Assembly (NCBI GenBank): GCA_028583605.1
Contig: CM053327.1
Span: 25,593,629 to 25,657,628 of the forward strand
Origin: Dastarcus helophoroides
Lineage: Eukaryota; Arthropoda; Insecta; Coleoptera; Bothrideridae
Direction: 5' to 3'
DNA length: 64,000 nt
Shown: piece by piece, positions 55,641-64,000 of the stretch
Position numbering within the stretch: the first letter of the stretch is position 1
Layout of the letters: every line of letters starts with the position of its first letter
Program-made: the position numbers and the translations under genes
The notes under the pieces: generated by a model
What the model was told of the DNA's origin: nothing
The model's input: only the letters and a program-made list of their open reading frames with translations
Database searches by the model: none

Positions 55641-57627
55641 CCCAATGTTGCCCCAGATATTTTAATAAAGATCCCGACTACTTTTCCATTAGAAGAGAAT
55701 TTCTTACCCCATAAAAAACGGCGATTTTTCTACAGTAGAAGCATTCTACCCCCTTCAATGTGACAATCAAAATTGTCCAAATACATTAGGGATGTAAAAA
55801 ATCTCTAATTTTTGGATGATTTAAAAGTTTGTACCTGAAGGAAAAATGTAGAGAAAAATAAAAAAAGCAAATTAAAGCTCCAAGGTTCTAGTTTTCAAAC
55901 TTTGGGTTCAAACTTGTTTAGTCTTGGCAGTTTTTAAGTAATCATAAGAAAACCACCTGAAAAAAATTGCCAGTTTTTACTGTCCTTTAGATAGATTCAT
56001 TGTGACTTCGGTATTTTGTCTCAGTGATCCGGTCATAAGGTTCTTTAGGTATATTAATTCCCTTTAATTTGACAGATTTCTGAGCCCAGTACGATGATTT
56101 TTTTACTGAATTATCACTGTTCAACGCAAAAAAAATCGTTTTGACTTTGGTAATAATCGATAACTCGGTGAATAATGATCGTACAGAAAATGGTTTCGAA
56201 AACTACAAAGTCTTAATTATTGGTTTTTTATAAAAGTTGATTAAAAACGAGATAAGCTCAGTGTCGTTCAAACCCAGTCATTTTAATTTTTTTGAATTAA
56301 TGACAATCGTACTGAAAATGTGAATAGCGTTTTTAAAACCGCTTCTCTACTTAAAAAATGTTTTGATAAAAAAATGTTTAGTACAAGAAGTTTGACTAAA
56401 GAGAAGTTAAGAAAATTGAGGGATAATCGCTTACGTTGCCATAACTTTGCAAATAATAGATAGACCAACTTTTAAACTTCAAAGAACTCCAAAGAAACCT
56501 TGAAAATTTCAAAATGCTGCGATTTTTCTATTGTTGTAGAATGATTCATTGATTCATTTACGTTGCGTTACGTTGAAAATTTTTTTATCAACAATCAATA
56601 TTTTCTTTATCAAAAAAATGTTAATTATTGTATCAGTGACTGAGACACCAAATCCCGATTTACTGGATTTAGAATGTGAGTTTAAATTTTAAAATATCTG
56701 AAGTACAGTAGTTATTCAACAGCACATTAACTACATAACTAAAATCTGTAGAACATTCAGCATACCTTTTAATATTTCGTGTTATATTGCTTGTAGTTAT
56801 TTCCACGTGTGGAGATTTTCAGATTTATTTAAATGTCCCACACAGCAGCCAAAAATGAAAAACTATGCCACCTGTATTAAATTAAACTTTATAATAATAG
56901 CTCCCTTACCACAAGTTGCTCTTGAACATTTTAAAACTCGAATAATCCAAAAAGGGTGTCCCTACGTGTTAAAAAATTCTATCATTAAAACGTTACGGGC
57001 AGAAATAGAACTTAAAGACTTGTTATCTTTAGAACACTTCGGAATTTCTGAAATTCCAAGACATTCGTAAACACGGTTTTATAAACGAAATGGAAGATTT
57101 ATTTCCGACTTCCATAACTCTCCACTTCTGAAATAATTGGTTAAAAGTTAAATAAATCGGTGTTAATATGTCTTAATTTAACAAAACAAAGTTCGCCGTT
57201 CAAAGAAAACTCTTCGACGTTATTAATTCGGGTTTTATCCCGCGATTACTCACTCCGGTAAAAAACATAATAAGAAGAAAATATAAATCACCTAGTGCTT
57301 AACCTAAAAAACAATTTGATGTCTTCATTCGAATCGTGGAGATGTAAAAATAATTCTGGTAAACGACTGCGGTTCAAGAGACCCAAAAATGAATATTTGC
57401 AGATTAGGTTCCCATCGGCAAGTAGGAAAGTGTACGAAGCAGTTCACCTTCGATTTTAAAAAAAAATCATTTAAAAAGAGCATGTGGACTAACCGTAGCG
57501 AAACTAACGACGAATGAGGAGAGTCCAGGATCGAATCCAACGGACGGAAACTGTTTTGAAGTGAAAGCGCGTTGAATGATTTTTGGTAGGGGACAATCTT
57601 ACGGGTTGGCATCACCAATAAGCTGTC
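55641..57627. other. Two kilobases without a recognisable gene
   Basis: Word pairs such as CGATTTTTCTA recur (55718 and 56519), but no clear element emerges. The 87-codon frame at 56807-57070 starts with ATG and has mixed composition (MWRFSDLFKCPTQQ...), but no family resemblance or splice context. I leave it uncalled. The stretch 57325-57620 is GC-richer, without coding resemblance. Confidence 0.4.
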
Positions 57628-57823
57628 GCGTCATCAACATGCTAATGTTGCGTCATCAACATGCTAATGTTGCGTCACCAAATGGCAATGTTGCGTCACC
57701 AGCGTGGCCATGTTGCGTCACCAACATGGCAATGTTGCGTCACCAACATGGCAGTATTGCGTCACCAACTGGCAGAGTTGTGTCACCAGTAGGGTAATAT
57801 TACGTCATCAACATGGTTATATT
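57628..57823 (+). repeat. 22-bp minisatellite, about nine units
   Basis: Units of 21-22 bases vary around GCGTCACCAACATGGCAATG plus TT. The first two (57628 and 57650) are identical, and the others carry one to four changes, such as CATCAACATGCTAATG or CACCAGTAGGGTAATA. Each unit contains TGACGC on minus and a CATG-centred AACATGGCAATGTT near-palindrome. There are no spacers, so it is not a CRISPR array. Frames through it read repeated RHQHGNVASP-like peptides, an artefact of the repeat. Confidence 0.95.
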
Positions 57824-58011
57824 AGTACCAGGCAACCAATAAAGTTCGTGCGATTTTTCTTTATTGCCTACTTTTATGAATTATATTCAGTAAACAGAAT
57901 GTAGTGGTGGGGCAATTTTGAATATAGGTTAAAACTTATGTCAAGGAGTATCATTCAGTGTGTTGGTAAGTTAGGTTACTTTGCATTTAAGTACAAAATC
58001 TTTAGCAGAGT

Positions 58012-59030
58012 ATGGCCGTGTCAAATGCAATACTTCGTGCTTGTTTACTTTATGAATTCAAACTTGGTACCAAGGCTGCAGAAGCTTGTCGTAAGATATG
58101 CGCTGCTTTTGGGGAAGGTACTGTAGCTGAACGGACGGATCAGAAGTGGTTTAAGAAATTTGCCTCCGGAGATGAATATCTGGAAGATGAGCCTCGCTCC
58201 GGACGACCATCAACGATCAACAATGACGATATGAATCTGGCGATCGAACAGAATTAAAGTCAAACATGTTAAGCTCTTGCCTTAAAATTCAATGTAAGTG
58301 ATGAAACTATTCGCATACATTTGCCCTGCTTTGGAAACGATGGAAGTTAAGAAGATGGGTACCACATGAATTGAGTGAAACGAACAAGTTACAGCGCTTA
58401 ACAATCTGTTATCATTGCTTTCCCGCCACAACTTAACATCGTTTTTTGACCGGATGTTGACGTGTGATGAAAAATGGATTATGTACTGCAACAATAAGCG
58501 CTCATATCATTGGTTATCCAGTAAAAATCCGTTGCCGCTGACTGCTAAACCAAACATTCACCAACAAAAGATTCTGTTATGTGAATGGTGGACTGCAGCA
58601 GGTATAGTTCACTATGAGCTTCTGCCAAGTGGACAAACCATTACTGCTGAAATCTACTCAGCACAGCTTAACAGAGTTGCGGTCGCTCTAAGTCAAAAAC
58701 AGCTTGCTCTGGCGAACAGAAAAGGTTTTGTCTTCCATCAGGGCAACGCAAGACCACACACATCAAGAATCACGCAGGGAACTATAGCGCGACTACAATG
58801 GGAAGTTCTACCTCACCCTCCATACTCACCAGACCATGCTCCAAGTAACTATCACCTGTTTTTGGCCTTGGACAACCACATGCGGAAACGGCGATTTGAA
58901 AATAGAGAGGTGATACACTTCTTCAATTCCCAAAAGCAAGATGTTTACAAAAATGGGATATATGACCTTGTGTCTAGATGAGAAACGATAATACTTGCTG
59001 AGGGTGATTATTTTTCAGAATAAATCTAAG
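58012..59030 (+). pseudogene. mariner transposase relic, nearly full length, catalytic residues lost
   Basis: ATG at 58012 gives an unusual leader, then ACRKICAAFGEGTVAER (N-terminal helix-turn-helix), WFKKFASGDEYLEDEPRSGR (hinge), an interrupted middle with stops and shifts (58257-58415), then SLLSRHNLTSFFDRMLTCDE (first Asp in TCDEKW), WWTAAGIVHYELLPSGQTIT, KGFVFHQGNARPHTSR, VLPHPPYSPDHAPSNYHLF and ENREVIHFFNSQ, and after a shift AEGDYF. The family normally has HDNARPH and PTDYHLF; here both Asp residues are replaced (Gly and Asn), so two of three catalytic acids are gone. Overall length fits the ~345-residue family. It is of the cecropia/SETMAR-like kind. A family A MITE follows about 90 bases downstream. 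Confidence 0.9.
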
Positions 59031-59121
59031 TTAAACCCATTTTTTGTGTTACTCATTTATTATTTCCAATTTGGTATCATTAGTTAATACATTCTCTGTA
59101 ATTTATTTGAGAAGTATTCAT

Positions 59122-59527
59122 ATTTGTATGCAGTTTTATGGGCTTTTTCTTCGCCGGTCACTCCTTTCACAATCCTAAATTTCAGTACCTTCTATTAAGG
59201 AATGGCAATCTGTTTTAGATTGCCGCAAACAGCGATTGCGTTGGATCTTGGTTTGTCAATCGCTGTTTGGGACTCAACACTGAAAAACACTTAAAACTAT
59301 ATTAAAATTTAAACGACGTAAAAAATAAATAACAACAAGATTATTTAAAATTTTAACGTTTCGGGCAGTGTTATTCTCTACCCGTCGTCAGAAAACCAAT
59401 TCAAATTTATTCCTTTATAAATTTGTGTAAACTGTCAGAAAGTAATTCTGACGGTTTATTCTACTGAAATTTAGGATTGTGAAAGGAGTGACCGGCGAAG
59501 AAAAAGCCAATAAAACTGCATACAAAT
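59122..59527. mobile_element. Foldback MITE, family A, copy 3, with enlarged centre
   Basis: The left end is ATTTGTATGCAGTTTTATGG, then CTTTTTCTTCGCCGGTCACT. The right end is the complement, finishing AATAAAACTGCATACAAAT. The arms are nearly exact over ~70 bases, better than in copies 1 and 2. The centre is ~220 bases longer and holds a hairpin around AACAGCGATTG / CAATCGCTGTT (near 59226-59270) and a hammerhead-like motif on minus (59350-59395). The outer words differ from copy 2 (TATGCAG against TTCATG), so this is a subfamily or a longer parent form. Confidence 0.8.
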
Positions 59528-59967
59528 TAGTTAATACATTGGGTTCTTTTTTTAGCTTTCGTACATGTCCATGCTTCTCGATTTTACTAATTGTACTTTA
59601 GGATATAGGCGGTAAATCAGGAAATTTTTATTGAAATAGACGAGCGACTTCCGCTTGTAATCTTGCTCTACCTCCATAACCGATCATTTGTAAAATTATT
59701 ATTTTATGCATTACTGTTAAATGACCCACATTAAATTTTCAAAATGTGCAAAAAGATAACTGAAGTACGAAAAAAATGTAATTTTTTTTTTAACAATTTG
59801 GCTTCAAAATTAAAATTATTCTCGATTTATGCTGTAATCTTTGTGTGAACCTTCTGTCTTATAGAGTCCATCTGCTCTTTACTAAACACAGGGGCCAGTT
59901 GTCTAAATTTGACAAATAAAGTTCTAGTTTGAGCTAAATTTGACAAACTTTAAAATGCCGCAAGTAT

Positions 59968-60556
59968 GTTTTTTTTTTTAAGTTTAATCCACTCGCAAAG
60001 GGTAACCCCATTAGGCTTTCAAAGCACTGCGAGTAGGATGCGAAAACAAGGATAGATGGCAATGAACCGCCTTCTTGAACAAGGATAGATAGGTTGTAAT
60101 TTTCGGGGAAAATTCCTTTCGGTAATAAGTTCCATAACTTGGAAGTTCTATAGAAAAAAGTCTCCGTAGACAGAAGTCCTCATTGTGTCAAGCTGGACCG
60201 CACAGGAATTTGCTGCCTCCGACTGTCTAGTACGCCTCCAGAACCTTGCCCTTGGGGGGATTGATCCTATTAGTTCCTGCGAGCACCCTCCACAGTAGTA
60301 CTTGTAGAAAAGAGACAAGTCACCAACCATACGCCTGTGCTCTAGTGTTTCGAGAGAATCGGTCAGACTCTCGTCATCAATTAGGCGAAATCGCTCTTTG
60401 AATTGAATCCAAGAGAGCTAAAGAGTGTTTTGGGGCTGAACTCCAAACATGAGAACCGTATTCTAGTTTTGGCCTAACTTGAGCTTCGTATAGTGTTAAT
60501 AGCTTGATGAGATGTGAAGTACTTTTTAGCTCTAAAAAGAAAGCCTAGCTTCTGTA
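59968..60556 (-). pseudogene. 5'-truncated LINE copy (family L1-window)
   Basis: A T tract at 59970 and AATCCACTCGCAAAGGG mark the 3' end. The copy runs to GAAAGCCTAGCTTCT near 60555. On minus it reads KLGFLF..KKYFTS upstream, then MVGDLSLFYKYYCGG, CSQELIGSIPPRARF, RRTRQSEAANSC and AVQLDTMRTSVYGDFF. It agrees closely with 13441-13918 across the shared part, so the two are close relatives. Frameshifts are few, which suggests a comparatively recent copy. Confidence 0.85.
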
Positions 60557-61530
60557 TGTATAAAATAAATTGTTGCCGCAGGGTTGGACGGATAAAATCC
60601 TTCAGGAAAATGTGTAAGTAATTAGGCTCTCATAAGGTGACAACAAAGTGTAAGGCGAAAAATTAATAATTACCGAGATTTCGTAATAAAGCATTCTTCA
60701 TAAAATAATGACGTTTTTTATGATCTACATCGCTCCATTATGAAACACTCGAGGCAGAAAATTAATTCTTAGACATATTCGTCGGCATTTATTTATAAAT
60801 ATTTACACAGAGTGGTTTTCTGACGATGGGCGCACCTTTTCCCACAAATTTTTACACACACAACTCACACGTTATTTACAGTCGATTAATACCGAATAAA
60901 GCGTTTGAATTCTTTAAAGCCAATTTAAATAAAAATGAGATAAACGAATACTTACGTATAATATATCTACGATCATACCATCGTTATATTTGACAAACAA
61001 GATTTGGTGATTTATAGGAGTCTTAATTAAACAAAATTATGTTTATTGCATTTACATTCAGACAACTGTTTGTAACTGTATTCAAGAATTACTCACGTAT
61101 TACTCCTTTAATTTATTTCAATAAATTTTCAAATCACGACAATGAAGAGTACAGGCAAAGAAGGCGGTGAGTCAATTTTTTCTAAGAATAAGTTACCTTC
61201 TTTTGTGATTTATTATTTTATTTTAGCTTACCGAACCCAGTTTGGGAGATAGATAGCTTGGTAAGCTAAAATTTAAAAAAAATTTGAAACAATTCAAGAC
61301 GAGTCAATAAAATCAATCAAAATGAAAAAGAATAAAACTTCTTTTGTGAAATTATATTTTATTGATTAAATCACAATATGTCGATTTTTGCAAATTTTAA
61401 TTTAAACTCCACATTTTTTTCTTGCAAATTTCGAGTATTTCTCATGATGCTACGAATAACTGCGCCACTGATTAAAAGAAGTAAGTGCTGTCATGTGTTA
61501 TTAGGTATTATGATGAGAGAGAAATCAAAA
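60557..61530. other. Interval without a recognisable gene
   Basis: No coding resemblance. A small inverted repeat of TTTTAGCTTACC and GGTAAGCTAAAA lies near 61223-61272. CTGCGCCACTG at 61461-61471 resembles a DNA-transposon terminus in the same orientation as the next element's end. Confidence 0.4.
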
Positions 61531-61712
61531 TGACCAAAATCAAAGTTACGTAATTCGTGGACGGTCCCTAAATATACAATGTGGATATTGTTTTTGTTCT
61601 ACGAGATCTCAGCTCCTGAAGAAAATTCCTAGCAACAGCCCTGCATAAAATCAAACATTTTAACCGGGGGGATCTGATAACTTTCTTACACAAGGGCCCT
61701 AGTTACGCCACT
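61531..61712. mobile_element. Dispersed repeat, family F, copy 2 (transposon-end-like)
   Basis: Aligned with 7361-7535 as described there. The right edge CTAGTTACGCCACT, read on minus, gives AGTGGCGTAACTAGGGCC, a terminal word widespread among insect non-autonomous DNA elements. No left terminus in the proper orientation is visible. Confidence 0.55.
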
Positions 61713-62330
61713 AAATAAAAATAAAACATACGTACACTGAAAGACTAAAACTAAAACAGCCATATTACTTACAAAGGAGCTGCAAACTCTGTGTAATATT
61801 ACACCCGACCTATTAGCCATTCATATAATAATAAGTGAAATTCAAGAAATATAAAGTTCAAGTGCATAAACGACTTCAATGCGCGGTCATAGAGCTGGTA
61901 AACCAAGTCAAGCAAATCGTAGAATAAACAAATTTCCGGCCACTTGAGACACTCATTTGTAGTGCTGGCTGACGCCTGAGTCTTTTTTACTTATCTCGTG
62001 TATTGTTAATTAAAGACAAAAAGGTCTGGTTCACACAGATCGATTCTACACCATAGAAGTGTGTTCCCATCGTATTTTCAAAGTTACAGTCGATTCCGCA
62101 ATCGTATATTTTAGAATATGCAAAACAGTACAATTGGTGGTACAGCCGATAAAGAAACAAACTATATGAATGGGAATAATTCCCCGGACCCGTCATTTTA
62201 ACCGCCCAAAACTTCTACAAGTGAGAAAGTAGAAACACATCTATAAAAGAGTCGCTTTGCCCGCCTGGACCTATGTAACTGAGACTGCATCTAACATGTA
62301 CCTCTACAAAAGAGAGTCTTATAAAAAAAT

Positions 62331-62562
62331 GTTGGTGGAACAGACTCGTCCTTGGTTATCTTCAAAAACTGAAATACAAATTTTATTCCCTGCAACCAAG
62401 AAAGATAAAAAAACACAACAAAGGTTGCTCTAACGCGTTTCGATAGCCAAGCTATCATCTTCAGAGAGATACTAAATATTGGGTATCGAAACGCGTTAGA
62501 GAAACCTTTGTTGAGTTTTTTAATCTTTCTTGGTTACAGGGGACACGATTTGTATTTCAATT
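62331..62562. mobile_element. Foldback element, family E, copy 3
   Basis: Leader GGTGGAACAGACTCGTCC, left arm from GAAATACAAATTTTATTCCC through AACCAAGAAAGAT, AACAAAGGTTGCTCTAACGC and GTTTCGATA, and the complementary right arm (TATCGAAACGCGTTAGAGAA...). The inner GCCAAGCTATCATCTTCAG segment is kept on the left only; its complement was lost on the right by deletion. It is closely related to copy 2 at 29234. No coding. Confidence 0.75.
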
Positions 62563-63889
62563 CTTATAAACAAAAGCAAATCAATCTTCTTTGTTTGCTT
62601 CACATCATCATTGTTGTGCAGTTTATAATTTTCTTAAAACGACCAAAATATGTGGTCTAAAGTTACATACTCTTTATTAATACAGTTGATAAATGTCAAT
62701 AGTCAAAAAAGATATCTTATGTTCTCAGAATATCAACATTGTTTTGACCCTGATGCTAGCAATGAAGAATGGGCTTGATTTGTCTTCCACGGAATACACA
62801 AATATTTGTCAAGACTTTAGGAGGATTGTTTAGAATTGTAGAAACAAATTTAGAAAAAAAATGACAGTACAAATCAAAATAATCAGGCAAACCACTAATG
62901 GGATAGAGAAATGTTGCTTTGGTCGAAAGAAGTAGAGCATTTCTTGAATTAGGCAAATAGAAAAATAAATAAATAACTTTCCCTCGTTCCCTTATATCTC
63001 TGTGAGAGGAACTCCTCCCGTCCCTCTATAAGTGAGAAACTGGATAAGTGAGAAACCTCTATAAGTAAGAAAAAAATCCAATTCCCTTGAACTTTCTCTT
63101 ATTCAGGTTCGACTATATTTGAATAATTATCATTACTACTCATCTGTCCTCTAATCAAAAACTATGAAAACACAAACTAGCGCAAAAGTATGTTAAATCA
63201 CCAGCGCAGTGAACTTAAACACCGTGGTTTTTGGCCAAGTCCAGACCAGGTTTACCCCTTTACCACTTGAACTAAGTAATAATATTATTTTATTTTTTAT
63301 TTACTTCAATTAATATTTTATACTGAAAATAAAGCAACAAATGCCTACAATAAAAAAGAATTATATCGCTAGGGATCAATGTAACTTTCAAACTGAGTAA
63401 ACAAGGAGATAAAACAGAATTTTCGGTCATCAAAACAAAGGAGATATCAGATTCTCGAGATAAAGACATATTCTTAGAATACATTTCATTTACATGAGTT
63501 ATTTTCAGTTACATTTAGCAAGACCGTTCCTTGACAATCCGTCTATTCCAGGTGGCCAAACTTTTATACCTTAGAGGCTACTTATTCTGTAAAATATAGT
63601 CTGCGGGCGACTATGAATTTGGGAAAACAATTTTAGAATTTTTCAAATTTTTTCATAGTGCAACAATTTTAAATTTAAGTGAAAACAAATTGTTCAAATT
63701 TAGCTACTTTAAAAACCTTTGCGGTGGACCGATCTACTTGTGGTGATCCATGGTCTATTCCATAATGAAATTCTTGATTCGTGTGCTGCTAACTTCTTTA
63801 CAATATATTGTTGATTTGTGTGAGGTCATTTGGCTTTTGGTTGCTTTTCTTCACTTCCACCAACTTAGTTCTTTTGTGGGTACCCTAAT
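62563..63889. other. Interval without a recognisable gene
   Basis: AT-rich; no supported coding or RNA feature other than a small tandem repeat at 63023-63071. Confidence 0.4.
63023..63071. repeat. Short tandem repeat, 16-17-bp unit, three copies
   Basis: CTCTATAAGTGAGAAA, CTGGATAAGTGAGAAA and CCTCTATAAGTAAGAAA follow one another. The array is short and diverged. Confidence 0.75.
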
Positions 63890-64000
63890 CTAAATTGTTG
63901 CAATGTCTCCCAGATTTTTGATAAAGTCTAGGATGCTTCTTAAATCTAAGTTGCCAGCCAATTCAGCAGGTGTTACTTCAATCCTTCCGAAATATTTCAT
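63890..64000 (-). CDS. Partial reading frame open to the window edge, unrecognised
   Basis: On minus, from the edge at 64000, the codons read MKYFGRIEVTPAELAGN, LDLRSILDFIKNLGD, IATI and then TAG at 63892-63890. The composition is balanced and the helical, Leu-rich pattern looks protein-like, unlike the frames of the AT-rich fields. Because the frame is open at the edge, the ATG may not be the start. It may be the C-terminal end of a transposon or host protein. I do not recognise a family. Confidence 0.3.
   Translation of the reverse strand: MKYFGRIEVTPAELAGNLDLRSILDFIKNLGDIATI

Noticed and set aside
56807..57070. 87-codon ATG-started frame
   Set aside because: Mixed composition but no recognisable motif, partner exon or homologue; the length is within chance for the window.
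57525..57545. tRNA B-box-like word around GGATCGAATCCAA
   Set aside because: No matching A box, acceptor stem or anticodon arm could be placed upstream or on the other strand. No other tRNA gene was found.
57628..57823. CRISPR-like direct repeats
   Set aside because: Units are contiguous and variable, with no spacers, in a eukaryotic context; it is a minisatellite.
58282..58494. Frame on minus within the mariner relic
   Set aside because: Shadow of the transposase coding sequence on plus.

Overview
The window looks like AT-rich insect (at least arthropod) nuclear DNA that carries no intact host gene I can recognise. The evidence is the content: several decayed mariner/Tc1-type transposases, 5'-truncated A-tailed or GAA-tailed LINEs of insect type, short inverted-repeat elements, and several kilobases of AT-rich degenerate tandem sequence. 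The order cannot be settled from this sequence. Nothing bacterial, organellar or viral is seen. Every coding stretch I recognise is transposon-derived and broken by frameshifts, stops or truncation.

Layout. 1-7.3 kb: degenerate AT-rich arrays built on a short TTTCGAAAATTT-like word, first T-rich and then A-rich on the plus strand, with ~180-bp duplications and a foldback MITE. 7.4-11.4 kb: MITE ends, a foldback element and a LINE (minus strand) with a Tc1 fragment inside it. 12.5-16.5 kb: a CpG-richer patch and three LINE fragments. 17.5-20.2 kb: two adjacent MITEs, a perfect 46-bp inverted repeat and an internally duplicated dispersed element. 20.2-23.9 kb: T-rich array with a ~640-bp duplication and a small element inserted in one copy. 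25.3 kb: mariner relic. 29-32.8 kb: LTR-like block, foldback element, and a 16-bp-period array full of AGGTCA and CACGTG words. 36.7-37.6 kb: foldback, polypurine microsatellite, LINE tail. 38.3-42.1 kb: a composite with ~335-bp inverted repeats enclosing a dead transposase, a mariner and a LINE. 43-45.3 kb: LINE RNase H/zinc-knuckle remnant and a hAT-like MITE. 45.3-48.5 and 50.8-54.6 kb: more AT-rich arrays, the second with higher-order repeats and GC-rich punctuation. 55.3 kb: LINE end. 57.6 kb: 22-bp minisatellite. 58.0-59.5 kb: catalytically dead mariner followed by a MITE. 60.0-62.6 kb: LINE, MITE end, foldback. The last 111 bases hold a short reading frame (minus strand) open to the window edge.

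The elements do not form a pathway. They record successive insertions: Tc1 DNA in a LINE, mariner and LINE inside a TIR element, a small element in one half of a duplication. The observations most worth a second look are the 16-bp array of nuclear-receptor-like half-sites, the 38-42 kb composite whose inverted repeats keep a common reading frame, three multi-copy short families (17.5/59.1, 29.2/62.3 and 19.4/32.5/50.1 kb), and two hammerhead-like motifs. All alignments were made by eye, so boundaries are generally good to about 10-30 bases.
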